A stretch of 64,000 bases of DNA, from the NCBI GenBank assembly GCA_030248195.1, contig JASAND010026591.1, forward strand, positions 1-64,000. The letters run 5' to 3'. The stretch is from Trissonchulus latispiculum. Its lineage: Eukaryota > Nematoda > Enoplea > Enoplida > Ironidae. Position numbers and translations under genes: made by a program. Shown here one piece after another: positions 47,516 through 58,583 of this stretch. The notes under the pieces are model-generated. The model did not search any database and had not been told where the DNA came from. It saw nothing but the letters and a program-made list of their open reading frames with translations. Position 1 is the stretch's first letter; every line of letters starts with the position of its first letter.

Positions 47516-47753
47516 AATTAACTTCTCATTTGGTTTCATGCTTCAAAATGTTTTGGACCATGAATTGACTTTCTATTACCCTTCAAACAACCACCACTAT
47601 TTAGAGGAAACTAAACTTATTGGTAATAGGGAAGACTTGGATGAGCTTAATCTAGAGTTTGACAGGACGGATGTTCTGGAGTGGGCCCAACAGCAGAGAC
47701 CTACCACAAAATGGGCCGTTGTTGACGTTACGAGTATATGCATCTTTGTGTAG
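46988..47753 (+). pseudogene. zinc-finger ORF relic leading to a Maverick-polymerase-like N-terminal domain
   Basis: It begins as the second copy of the MENFICGFCG finger region with the same frame breaks and then continues past the duplication. From about 47500 an open stretch reads INFSFGFMLQNV, FYYPSNNHHY, REDLDELN, EWAQQQRPTTKW and VDVTSI and stops at 47753. That pattern (ligand-like beta strands, then Q-R-P-x-x-K-W) resembles, from memory, the region in front of the DNA polymerase B domain in Maverick/Polinton-type or related large DNA transposons of invertebrates. No polymerase motifs follow. The zinc-finger part is secure; the Maverick link is tentative. It is a fossil with several disruptions. 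Confidence 0.4.
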
Positions 47754-49220
47754 TTGACTGGGTACACCATGCACTAGATAAATACAAAAACAATACATAA
47801 AAAATTATAAAACGTAAAAATTTAAAAAACGCCGGACTGGTTAGGTAGTTACTGTACATAGGTATTGTATATAAATTAGGTAGGTAGGTAGTTAGATTAG
47901 GTAGGAGTCCGGTAATGGGCATACGCCGGGTCCCAAGCCCCGGGGGAAGAACGCAGAGGGACGGTTAAACAATGTTCGGAACATGATGAGTTGACATTAT
48001 GAAAGGCTATTTGAATTTACAGTGTAGATAAAGGTTAGAGGATTCACATTTTTTAGTTCACCAAAATCGGATGACAGGTGGGAAAGTTAGAGGGGGTCAA
48101 ATGGAACAATTTATGAAACTTTTATGAAACCTGATTGGATGATGCTGCACCAAAATTATATAAACCCTTGGAGTTAGAAGCTAGGAAAACCCAAGAACCT
48201 GGGCGAGTAAGGAACATAGAATCATAGGAAGGGTGGTAAAACAAAAACTGGAAAGACGAACTTGTAACTATAACCTAAGAAAGGGAACGGAAAATTTACT
48301 CCTGATTTTACTCCCGGGAGCGGGGGTCGAAACGGCCGCCCTATACTACTCTTGGGGTTTCAACAGCAAGAAATTTGTGTTACAATAATACTATGCTAAT
48401 TAGATTTTATATCTGATAAGGAACTGTACTTACATGTTCGAAGCTTGCCTCGTTCGTGAAACGATAACGGAAGACCTGTGTTGAAGGTGGATATGAATTG
48501 GGTGGATAGAACGGTCGCGGTCAGCGATTTCTCATACTTTTAGTCAACCAAAAGGAAACGTCTGCTGATGGGAGTGGCGGAGTGAGCGCGAGACAATTCA
48601 GAGTTCAAGAAGGTGAAACTCTTCCCTAATACACATTTCGAAGCTCACGCAGATCATCGCCGACTAAGGCGGATTCGAGTGTATGAGGAGCCCTAAAGTC
48701 TTAAAGAAAGGCGACGACCTCTCCCACATATATCATCTACTAAATTTTCCAGTCTCGTAACTAGGTTATTACCACTTAATTAATTAACAAGCAAACCCAA
48801 AACAATAAGTAAATAGAAACCTTAGGTAAGACAAAGGTTCTCTGTAACAGCAATGCTAGTACCTGTCTTCGAACGACAAATTTACCCTCGGAAACCTGTC
48901 AAAGTACTTAAAAACTGCAAACCTTCTTTGAAAAGGCATTCAAAGAGCTGTGTATGACAAACCCTTCTATTAGCCACTTAACAAAACAATTATCAACACG
49001 GGAAAACTGCCTAGGATTGGACCTACCAGTTTGCATTTCAATAAGCCATTATTTTTAGCCTTTAGCATGACTGAGACTTACATAATATAAGATGGGATTG
49101 GCTTTTAAAAAGCATTAAAAGGTGTGCTTAGAATATCACCGCTACAAAGAGTACATTCGTAACTAAACACTGGCACTGGCTATTCAAATGAGTTATTGGG
49201 TCTTGTCTCACTTACTACCA
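47754..49220. other. no gene recognised
   Basis: Contains AGGTAGGTAGGTAG near 47878 and a short GC-rich patch near 47925-47950. No domain-bearing frame was seen. Confidence 0.45.
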
Positions 49221-49224
49221 ACCA

Positions 49225-49905
49225 GGATTTTAACGTCCAGAAGTGCGTCTGAACGCAAACTTTCTTATTCGGGCGATCAGGGGCCGATTTCATCATTAGT
49301 CACAAGTTCACAAGTTCACAAGTCACAAGCAAATTCGGTTTCATCAACGATTAATCACAAGTCACAAGTCACAAGCAAAGTCCCTGCCTGTGACAAGTGC
49401 ACCACAAGTTGATTTTCCAGTTTCAGTTTCATCAAGCCACAATCCACAAGTCACAAGTTCACAAGTCCCTGCAGACAACTGCAAAACCCCACAAGTCGAA
49501 GCATCACTTGTGGCATTCAAATAATAATTAATTAAAAAATAATATAAAATCAATTTCCACACGTATTGAGCTATAATTAAACTTTCGGAACATCAAAAGA
49601 ATAAACGAATCAGATACACTGAATTTTATTGTACTTTCTACCTCACTAGTATTCTCTAGCATCACACAATTTTTCTTGTTAGAAATGTATTTTAACTCAC
49701 CTTTAGATAACTTTAGTTTATAATGTTTCTATTCTCTTAACTTAACTTAGAAGTTTTAACGTAACGTAAGCAAGTCGCAACATTTTGGCTGAAGAAAATT
49801 CACTTTTGTAGGAGTAGAAACTTTTATGTTGCCAGTACCAAATTTTCCATATTTTCCAAAACTTTCCTTTGTTTCTTGGGGGCGCCGCCGCCGCCGCGTT
49901 TCTTG
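49225..49905. repeat. GCGTCC repeat family copy with CACAAGT-rich insertion
   Basis: GTCCAGAAGTGCGTCTGAACGC (49231) and AGAAAATTCACTTTTGTAGG...CCAGTACCAAATTTTCC (about 49793) are the reverse complement of the 29.98-30.13 kb repeat. Between them, about 49270-49505 holds many CACAAGTCACAAGT units after GGGGCCGATTTCATC, which resembles the terminus of the element at 60479. A GCCGCC run lies near 49882. Confidence 0.5.
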
Positions 49906-50649
49906 GTGTTTTTCATTGTGACATCGAATGCCACTGTGCAAAGTCGTGTGGCAGTGGCAGTCTTTGTTGAATTGTTATCCACCTGTTATCCATATATATT
50001 GGGACTTTTTGAATTGAACTTGTCAATTGTCAATCAAACTGTCAATTTTTAAAAATTACAGTTGACATAAAAATTTTTTCAGGCGGCAGAATTTCTTGCC
50101 ATTTGCCATAAATGAGTACTCCTATATGGCCTCTGTATTTGCCAAATTACAGCCTTATAGCTCGCACCAGTAATAAAATATTCCTTTCGTTATCCAAAAA
50201 TTTTCAAAATTTTGCCGAAACTTCAACTTTTAACAGAAATTGCCTTAGATGCAGATAAGATACAGACGTCTAGTATTTTTACTCAGATAGAGGCACATGT
50301 GCCAAATTAAATTTGTCAATGACAAGCTTGAACCAGGGTCCTGCATCCAGCAGAGATATTTAAATAATTATGTTGGTAGTTGTGAAAAAGGGGGGTTCGG
50401 GCACATAAATTCGACGGCTGCACATGGCTGGAAGGTAGCTAAGAACCAACGACCAAGTATTTTTGACCATACCCATGCTCTATAACTTCGCCAAAAATTA
50501 GGCCAATCGGACAAAGTCGGGGCAAAAGTTTAGTCGCTCCCCAATGTTACAATTCATTTCCGACTGACTAGTGAGGAATTGAAAGAATATAGAACAGACT
50601 TGGATTGCGGGTTCTACGTTACATACAGTTAATCCATCCATGCAACAAT

Positions 50650-52930
50650 TTGGTAGCGGTGTCACGGTGAAATTTTTTCCCCTGGAAAATTCCCGCCACG
50701 AAAAATTCACTGGTGAAATTTTTCCCTGGAAAAAATCACCGGGGAAGTAATCCCCCCGGAAAAATATCACCAGCGAAAGTGAATTTGACTGATTGAATGT
50801 AATTGAAATTTATAAGCAATTTTCAAGTTTCCAACCAATTTCTTGCTTGGAATATTATCTATTCAATTAAATCGAATTTTTAATTTTTGCCTCACGCACT
50901 TTTATAAAATTATCTCATAAAGAAGTGACCTCAGCTCCCAGGAATTTAAAAGTGAACACCAAAATATAGGACAATATTTATATGCTATGAATTCTTCCTT
51001 TATTTAGAGCACTGAAACATAGCCTATTTGTTAAGAAAACTATAGAGGTGTACAATTGGAATGATTAAATGGATTTACTTTATAATACTGTATTATGAAT
51101 GTTCTTGAATGTGTTCCCCTCACATTTGTTTGCGGTTTCAATTTCAGAATTTCTGCAAAGAGGGATCAAAACGTAGAATCGTTTAATGTGTTTAATAATT
51201 CAATTATATTTTTTCACCACAAGAAACTCCGTTTAGATTAACCCGCTTAAGGCTTAACGAGATTAATGCTTAAAGAGAAAGAGTTAAGCTGTTATTAATT
51301 ACTAAAACTAGGTAGAACCTTTCATAAAAGTTTTAAAAATTGGGAGGGGAGAGCACAAGGTCAGAGTTAGACGTGCTAAAGGGATTAATTCTAACTCCAG
51401 TCTCCTCTCTAGTCTCCTGTGTTCTATGTACTCTTTCCAGAAAATTTTCCAGAAATATAGTTTACTGAACACTTAAAATTGGGTTAATCTAAACGGAATT
51501 AGATGTAGTAAAAGTTTCATACAATAAAACATAAATAAAGCTGAGAAAATTTGGGGGCAGAATAATGAAACTTGGAATTTCCCTGACTCTGCGTTTTTGA
51601 CCTCTCTTCGCAGAAATTCTGGAATCGAAACCGCAAACAAATGTCAGGGGAACACAGTATAACATATAACACAGAAGAACATAACACAATATAAGTGCAG
51701 CCGGTTAATCTTTCCCATTTAACACTTCTATAACTGCGACTTCACCAAAAAATTATGTTTCAGTACCCTAAAAACGAAGAATTCATAGCATATAAATATT
51801 GTTCTATATTTTGGTGTTCACTTTAGTTCGTGGGAGCTAAGACCCCGTTCTTATGAAAATAAATAAGTTTATAAAAATACGTCAGGCTGAAATTAAAAAT
51901 TCGATTGAATTGAATAGATAACATTCTAAACAAGAAATTAGTTGGAAAGTTGAAAATTACTTATAAATTTCAATTACAGCGCATCGGTGAAATCTATATC
52001 ATACATAATTTATATGTCTAAATCAACGGAAATATTTCACTGACGATATTTTTCGGGGGAGCAGAGTTGGACGCGGTCGCGGGTACCCGCGGGTATCCGC
52101 GGGTACCCGCGGGCGGTCGCGGTCGTGGTCAAATTTTCATGACCGCAATGACCGCAAATTTCTATCAAATCGTGGTAATTTGGGCTAATTAGTAGTAAAA
52201 AATTCCTATTTTTTCAAATTTTTCTCATTTTATCTAATTTAATTTTATTTAATTTCTTGTTTAAGTTTGTTATTTTAGTAGAACGTGTTGGGTGGTTGGA
52301 CAGACTGTCAGTCCTTACTCTAGTTTCGGGTTTTTAATTTGCTTAACACCCTTTTCTCAAATTTCAAATTTGTAAATTTCTTGATTTTATGCCAGTTTCT
52401 GTTCGTTTTCATGAGTTCGAATCTTTTCTGAAATTTGCGCCTTTTGTTTCAAGTCACAACTGACAGGAATTTTAATTAGTACCTCCTCGTGATAATCAAA
52501 AAGCAGGAATTTCAGAATTCGTACACTAGATACCAAAATGAAACGTTTTTGCAATGGCTAACTAACTTTCAATCAATTAAGTTCAATTCAATTCATCAAT
52601 TGCGCTGTCGAAAAATATATATCTAAGCTGCACCAGCCCTAAAACGGTATATATGTATACCCTCTGTAAAAACATTGTAAATACCTTAAAAATATGTGAA
52701 AAGTGGAGTTTTTTGCATAGAATCGAAGGTTAACAACTGAAACTTTTGTGGTCACAAAATTAGCCTGCGGGCTGCGGTCGCGGACCCGGGCGGTCGCAGT
52801 CACGACTTCTGCGGTCGCGGGGCGGTCGCGGTCGGAAAAAATGTGTCCATCTCCAACTCTGCGGGGGAGAATATGCCACGGGTGAAATCTTCTGGGGGAA
52901 GGGGAATTTTGTAGTGGAAAATTTCACGGT
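50650..52930. mobile_element. 2.3-kb foldback element, split by a hAT-type insertion
   Basis: Left and right halves mirror each other around about 51365. CCGTTTAGATTAACCC (51228) pairs with GGGTTAATCTAAACGG (51483). CATTTGTTTGCGGTTTC (51123) pairs with GAAACCGCAAACAAATG (51627). GTGAACACCAAAATATAG (50953) pairs near 51808. ATCGAATTTTTAATTT (50871) pairs near 51893. The outer ends carry GTCACGGTGAAATTTT and AAAATTTCACGGTGGT. The right arm is interrupted at 52062-52861. Arms total several hundred bp, and there is no domain-bearing ORF. Confidence 0.75.
52062..52861. mobile_element. hAT-type non-autonomous element with perfect 8-bp target duplication
   Basis: It begins CAGAGTTGG and ends CCAACTCTG. 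CGGGGGAG occurs immediately before (52054-52061) and after (52862-52869). An 8-bp duplication and CAG-type termini define the hAT superfamily. Subterminal arrays of GGTCGCGG and GGGTACCCGCGGGT lie at both ends around an AT-rich core. At exactly 800 bp it has no transposase. It is related to the element at 8909. Confidence 0.9.
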
Positions 52931-52943
52931 GGTAATGGTTCAT

Positions 52944-53790
52944 GTCTCACTTTATGTCTCACTCGGTACGTTTGTGTCCCACTCGGTACTTTTGAGGCCC
53001 ACTCGGTACTTTATAGTCTCACTCGGTACTTTAAATTCAATTAGAAGTATTTAAACTATAATTTTCATGAATTATTTAAAATATTGGTATATAAGCACTC
53101 GAAGATATTAACTGCAATTTAACACCCAAAATTAAGATTTAATTAATCAAATTCAAATTACATTAATTTGAGCACTACTGGAAAATTTTCATTTTATAGC
53201 ATTATAAAGTTATGTAAAACTATGACTCTAAAACAAACAACTCAAAAAATTTCTTAGAAATAGCTAAAAATCTTGTTTACTAGTTTTTGCTAAAAACGTT
53301 AAAAATTTGCAATTTCTGCAAATTTTGGGGAAGGCCCCTTTTTACTAATTTTTGGCTGAAAATATTAAATACACTAACACACTAGCAAACAAAAAGATTC
53401 TAGGGAATAAAACAAAGAACAAAGATTCAGTGTTTTATCTTCAGCAGTGTCTGCACAATTTAGCAAATATATATTGCAAATTCTGGCAAATTGTAACATT
53501 AAGTGTAGAAAAATTTAGTCTCCTCAAGTACCGAGTAAGACAATAAAAAGTACCGAGTGAGATTCCAAAGTACCGAGTGGTACTTAGAAGTACCGAGTGA
53601 GACTCAAAAGTAACGAGTGGGAGTCAAAAGTGAGTGGGACTCAGAAGTACCGAATGGGACGTTCATTGTTTAAAAATCGGAAAGTACCGAGTGGGACTCC
53701 GTACCGAGTGGGACTGAATTTTATGACAAAAGTACCGAGTGGGACTCCGTACCGAGTGGGACTGAATTTTATGACAAAAGTACCGAGTGA
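52944..53790. repeat. inverted CTCGGTACTTT minisatellite pair flanking AT-rich DNA
   Basis: On the left (52944-53033) four units read (T/C)CACTCGGTAC(T/G)TT. On the right (53527-53790) at least ten units read in the opposite sense, AAGTACCGAGTGGGACTC. A 48-bp block (CCGAGTGGGACTCCGTACCG...) is tandemly duplicated at 53687-53782. The central 490 bp is AT-rich without coding signal. It may be an element whose termini are arrays. Confidence 0.75.
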
Positions 53791-54179
53791 TACACTATCT
53801 TATGGTTTAGCCCGCCATGTTCATTCACCCGGTATACCTCACTCACTAACTAACGCATCAACATCATAATTAAAGGCTAAGATTGGATTCTCTAAAACTA
53901 GCCTAAAACAATTATTGAGGACTATCCTTAAAAAGCAGTGCCTAAAGAAGTGCAGTCACATTCAGTGTAAAGAATTCATGAATGAATTCTGTAAAAATTA
54001 AATGAACCTAACCTATCAGCAACACAACGACATTAAATCCTGTGCTGAACTGGCCTCATGTATGTAGGAACTAAATAGTCAGCAACACTTAGTTGGATCC
54101 GTTTGCTACGTGCGTCATCTATCATACGTTTTATAAAGAGCTGAGAAGAGAAGTCATACTAAGTTATAAGTGTGTAAAG

Positions 54180-54565
54180 ATTTGGCTCCGCCGGGAATCG
54201 AACCACGGACCTCCCAAACTGCAGTTAGGCGTGCAACCACTACACCACGGAGCCAGGAGAGAAGAGCACATAACTGCTATATCATTGGTGCTCTCAGTAC
54301 ATCTCTCCCTCGCTTACAAGAGGCTCGCCCCGAGCCGCACAAGGACCAAACACAGGGAAACAGCCAGTATAGCCTCGCCAAGACAGATACACGACAAGAA
54401 ACAGGGGCTGGATTCCAGGTTCTCCTGGCAGCCTGCTGTAAAGATTTGGCTCCGCCGGGAATCGCACCACGGACCTCCCGAACTGCAGTTAGGCGTGCAA
54501 CCACTACACCACGGCGCCAGGAGAGAAGAGCACATAACTGCTATATCATTGGTGCTCTCAGTACA
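54180..54565 (-). repeat. tandemly duplicated tRNA-derived SINE
   Basis: On the minus strand two heads, 54183-54256 and 54447-54521, fold like a tRNA. Copy 1 has a paired acceptor stem (GGCTCCG/CGGAGCC), a D-arm with A box TGGTGTAGTGG, an anticodon stem with loop CTGCAGT (anticodon GCA, Cys) and a B box GGTTCGATTCC. The T stem has two mismatches, and copy 2 also has an acceptor mismatch, so neither looks like a working tRNA gene. On the upstream side of each head (higher coordinates) both share a tract mirroring AGGAGAGAAGAGCACATAAC. The 264-bp offset suggests a dimeric SINE. Confidence 0.75.
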
Positions 54566-54837
54566 AGTGGTTAAGATAAAAATTAGTTCGTTAACTAGAT
54601 CTGACTCCACTACAATTTTACATGGATACTGATAGAGTTAGCATTGAGCAATCGCAATTAGTAAACGTCATCGTGTCACAATGCAAGTAATATTGCTAAC
54701 TTGAGTCGTTTGCGTACTATAATTATTCATGTGCTTATTAGTTTATATTTCACCTGCATCTATCCTAAGGCTTTACTCGTTTCTAAAGTTCTGCTTCTGA
54801 AACCAGTGTGGCAAACAAATTAACTTGAAGCTGGGAT

Positions 54838-55250
54838 TGTGAACTAATATCTTGGCCTGGTTGAATATAAATAAATTGAGCCGAGGATGAACTCAATCAG
54901 TCACCTACTTTCCTCCAGACTTGACTAAATGAAATATTATAGAAACTGTGGTGGGCTGATTTGATATATTATCCAATGCGCATAAATTCGAAAGAGGAAG
55001 TTAACTAATTTCGCTTTGGGCCAAACCGTTCATGCTTATGAGGGACGATTGGATTTGTTTTATTTGTTTCGTTGCATACTAGCTTAGAAGGATACATTTA
55101 GCTATTTGCACTAAGGTGTTATATATGAATACACCTAACGAAACTAAATTCAGTAATTTAAAAGTTTGACAGAGTTTTGTGCTATTGCGTTAGAGTTGAC
55201 TACTTCATTATATTATTGCTAGTTCAGAGATTCTAGCTTAGGATATAACA
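54838..55250 (+). repeat. candidate 5' LTR of a Ty3/gypsy-like element
   Basis: Begins TGTGAACTAATATC, has AATATAAATAAATTG as a possible TATA, and ends GGATATAACA. TTTCTGGCGCACTGC follows, a plausible primer-binding site, and then the gag ATG at 55267. No matching 3' LTR is in the window, so the boundaries are tentative. Confidence 0.45.
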
Positions 55251-55266
55251 TTTCTGGCGCACTGCA

Positions 55267-56640
55267 ATGCCTGCAGTGGGGAGATTGAATGAATTTGATC
55301 CCGAATCAGAAGTTTGGGAATCTTACATGGAAAGAGCCGCTGCATATTTTGCAGCAAATGATGTCAACGATGATGATCGAAGAAGATGATCTTGATAAGT
55401 TGTATCGGTTCTACAACTTATCAACTGCTCAGAAATTTGCTAGCACCAGCTAAGCCACCAGACACCCCCTACCAAACTGTTGTTGACACTTTAACCAGAC
55501 ATTTTCAACCCCGTCCGTTGATCATTTCGGAAACCTACAAGTTTCATCAACGTCAACAACATTCCGGAGAGACGATGTCAGACTACTTGGCACAATTACG
55601 TCGGCTGGCTGAACGCTGCGAATTCGGTCAGTTCCTTGAAAGAGCACTTCGAGACCGTTTCGTATGCGGGCTGGCTAACAAGTTGATACAACAAAGACTA
55701 CTGGCAGAAAGAGATCTAACCTTGGAACGTGCGTTTGAATTGGCGCAAGCCCTACATTCCGCAGAACAAGGTACGACAGCTTTTGGTGCGTCCAGTCAAG
55801 GCTCGGTGGCGGTGATTTCTGGACGAAAGAATGAGCAAGGCCGGGTCAGAGAAAAGGTGGCCCCGATACCCCGGACCTATTCTGGTTCGTTATGTTACCG
55901 GTGCAACGGCAACGGCCATAATCCAGATAACTGCAACGCAAAGAACTTGGATTGTCGATTCTGCGGCATCACGGGCCACATCGAGAAGGCTTGTCGCAAG
56001 AAACGACAGGGTAATACAGGCGGCAGAAATCCAAAGACTGCCTACAAAGCGAATCTGGTAGAATCTGTAGAGTCGGCAGAAAGTTCAGAGAACGAAGTCA
56101 TGTACGTCCACGCATTATCAGGAGAACGTTCCGATGAATTTCGACAACCGGTTGAAGTCTGCGGTTCAAAGCTGGAAATGTACGTTGATACAGGAGCCGA
56201 CTGGAGTCTAATCAGCGAGAGCACATGGAGAAGAGTCCTCAACAAACCACAACTGCAACCAGCTAAGTGCAAACTGAAGACATATACAAATCAGAGGGTA
56301 AAGGTTATTGGGCAGATGACTACTACAGCAAAGGTCAATAACCAAGCTGCTGTAGTTCCGTTATTGGTTGTCGCAGGCTCAGGACCATCTTTGCTGGGTA
56401 AGAATTGGCTTCGATGTTTCAAATTAGATTGGGTCTCTCTACAAAAGACTGGGCGTGCGCATTTGGTAAAAGAAGATAAAAGTTTAAAGAAACTTCTTGA
56501 CAGTTATCAAGATATTTTCAAGGATGAATTGGGGAAAATTAAGGGCGTCAAGGCAGATCTGAAGCTGAAAGATGGAGATAGCCCAAAGTTTCTGCGGTCA
56601 AGGCCGGTACCATTTGACAGATTAGGAACGCTGGGAGTAA
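55267..56640 (+). pseudogene. Ty3/gypsy gag and protease, frameshifted and truncated
   Basis: Gag starts at 55267 (MPAVGRLNEFDPES...), and a frameshift at about 55387 moves the frame into the long ORF beginning 55386. Capsid-like helices with FHQRQQHSGETMSDYLAQL are followed by two zinc knuckles, CYRCNGNGHNPDNC and CRFCGITGHIEKAC (from about 55893 and 55952). A retropepsin with YVDTGADWSLIS (DTGA at 56187) and SLLGKNWL follows. The start of pol, DIFKDELGKIKG...RSRPVPF, is then cut off near 56638 by an AAG-rich hairpin. No reverse transcriptase, RNase H or integrase remains. Order and motifs fit the Ty3/gypsy group, near Mag-like or similar animal lineages. Catalytic Asp is intact, unlike the relic at 1342. 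Confidence 0.85.
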
Positions 56641-56849
56641 TTGACAAGAAGAAGAAGAAGAAGAAGAAGAAGAAGAAAAGGAAGAAGATGGGTGCTTCGA
56701 TGGCTCTCCATGAGGATGTTGCACACGCTCCGTCGCCGGACCAACCCCAGGAGCAACAGCGACAGGACCCTCCTCGCTGTTCAGCTCGCGGGGGTGGTCC
56801 GGCGACGGAGCGTGTGCAACATCCTCATGGAGAGCCATCGAAGCACCCA

Positions 56850-56881
<32 letters not shown>

Positions 56882-56900
56882 TTCTTCTTCTTGTCAATTA
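56638..56900. mobile_element. 263-bp AAG-rich hairpin element inserted in the pol start
   Basis: 56638-56745 and 56796-56900 are near-perfect reverse complements. They begin TAATTGACAAGAAGAAG, pass through a 40-bp AAG tract and GGGTGCTTCGATGGCTCTCC, and reach CGTCGCCGGACCA around a short loop. Because it is a palindrome, both strands encode the same MGASMALHEDVAHAPSPD peptide, which is an artefact. It terminates the retroelement ORF. Confidence 0.85.
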
Positions 56901-57208
56901 TTTACTATCTAAATTAGTTTTCTGCCTTAATTAGCACCGGTGTTAATCGATAGCAGTCTGCCTCATATCTAATATTGGTTTAATAATCAAATTAGTGTCA
57001 ACCAAATAAAATCTTTCAATCTAGGTAAGGATCAATATGGCTCTGGCCAGTTCTCCTATAAAATCTTCAAGTAACAAAGTGAGATATAATGATCTGTATT
57101 TTCAATATCTATATTTGTAGGTATATTTGTTATCTGTATTTGTATCTCCAATTTGTATTTGACCAACAATAGCATGACGAATTTAGAAGCATTAACAGTA
57201 GAGATATT

Positions 57209-58403
57209 TCACTGCAACTTTTTAGAGTCGCAAAGTTTTTCCTGGATAAATGTTGAGTTATTTTTCTTCCACCACACCAAGGTTTTGTCCATCATTTTGG
57301 CCGGTTCATATTTCGGCTTGTAGTCCAGCACGAGTCGAGCTTTCGTAGTATCATAGTGAAGAAATCCGGTGGCGGTTACAAAAGTCATTGCTGCATTCGG
57401 TAGTTGATGGTTTAAGTTTATTCCTACCAGGCTAAGTAGGAAGGTGACCAACTGAATGAAATAGAGCACTAAACACAATATATGAGATTGGATTTTGCAG
57501 GAGCTCAAACTGTATCCACCAGTTTGAACCAGTTTCTCAAAATAATCAAATGGATATTGCGGCGACGTGGCCTCGTTGCAGAAAAATATTTCACCACTTG
57601 TCAAGTCAGGTCTGGTCTTCTGAGTTTCCATTATCACGCACAGGAAATGTGCTACATTACCTGCAAATATAAACTGAAACATCAGCTTCGCGTACGTGTG
57701 CATCACAATTTGGAATTACAAAAGTGTAGTCATTTAAAAATTAAATTCAAGTCAACTAATGGTAAGTCAGTGTCGTTCAAACAGGAAGTCGGTAGTAAGT
57801 TGAAATAAAATTTCAAAACTTATGTTAAATTTTACCTGCATAGGTAAACTGTAGAATGGAACAACCGTCGCCAAAACGAGGCAGGCTACCATTGATCTTG
57901 CAGTATCGGAATAAGTAAGGCGCAATCCAGTTGTCAGCTTCACCATACAGTAGTCCCGGGCGCACTGTTGTTACCAGGAGCGACTTTCCTAAATGTTTAA
58001 ATCAAGCATTAAATTTAAATTTAAATTTAAATTAATTTAGAATAAGTCAGTTCAGTGTGTTGGAAACGTAAGCAGCATAAGTTCGGTCATATCATTATCA
58101 CAACGATAATTATAGATTCCTCAAATTGTTGCTTTGAGTCAGTCAGTTATAATCTCTAGTCATTACATAAATACATACCATTTTTCATTTTTCGACCATT
58201 GTAGGACCTTCCAACAGCTTCCGCCTTAAACTTAATCCTTGCAGCAGTGCCGTACAGATATTTCCCATTTGGAGGACCTTCTGCAGAGTGAATCTCTTGC
58301 AATCCTTGGACGTCCACGGAATGAGCCAAACAATTGGCATCGGAGACATGAATAAGATATGGTATACTTTTTTCCACCATGAGCTCGCACAACACATACG
58401 TTG
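57209..58403 (-). CDS. 3-beta-hydroxysteroid dehydrogenase / sterol-4-alpha-carboxylate dehydrogenase-like, 3' exons
   Basis: This is an extended short-chain dehydrogenase of the 3-beta-HSD/isomerase family, typically an NAD-dependent, membrane-bound ER enzyme of sterol or steroid metabolism. Exons: 58403-58179, 57988-57836, 57660-57209. All junctions are GT-AG, phases match, and the stop is at 57209. Recognisable segments are YLIHVSDANCLAHSVDV (after beta-5), VTTVRPGLLYGE, RFGDGCSILQFTYAGNVAHF, and SGEIFFCNEATSP. A hydrophobic segment LCLVLYFIQLVTFLLSL follows, and TTKARLVLDYKP lies near the end. About 276 residues are visible; the family is usually about 360, so the glycine-rich NAD-binding exon(s) are missing. 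They may lie beyond 58403, where only repeats are seen. The expected Y-x3-K is not clear: the alignable stretch is YGTAARIKFKAEAV. Confidence 0.85.
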
Positions 58404-58578
58404 CTGAAATCACGTTTTGTTTCATTTTATTTTCATTATTTTACACTTATCTTCAGTAGCTAGTCATATAGTACCATGTCTGTGTCGACATGTATCAACG
58501 CTAATCCGACAGCGATGCTTTAACTCGATTCGACTCCACTAGATATCTATGTATAATAGCAAGAGTTCATAATTCTAT
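58404..58578. other. upstream flank of the dehydrogenase exons
   Basis: Intron or intergenic sequence with no visible N-terminal exon; it ends at TATAA before the next repeat. Confidence 0.4.
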
Positions 58579-58583
58579 TATAT

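Noticed and set aside
54183..54256. Functional tRNA-Cys gene
   Set aside because: Acceptor and anticodon stems pair, but the T stem has two mismatches and the whole unit is duplicated with a SINE-like tract.
54093..54632. 179-codon ORF with an internal repeat
   Set aside because: It runs over the duplicated SINE; the repeated peptide reflects the DNA repeat and not a protein.
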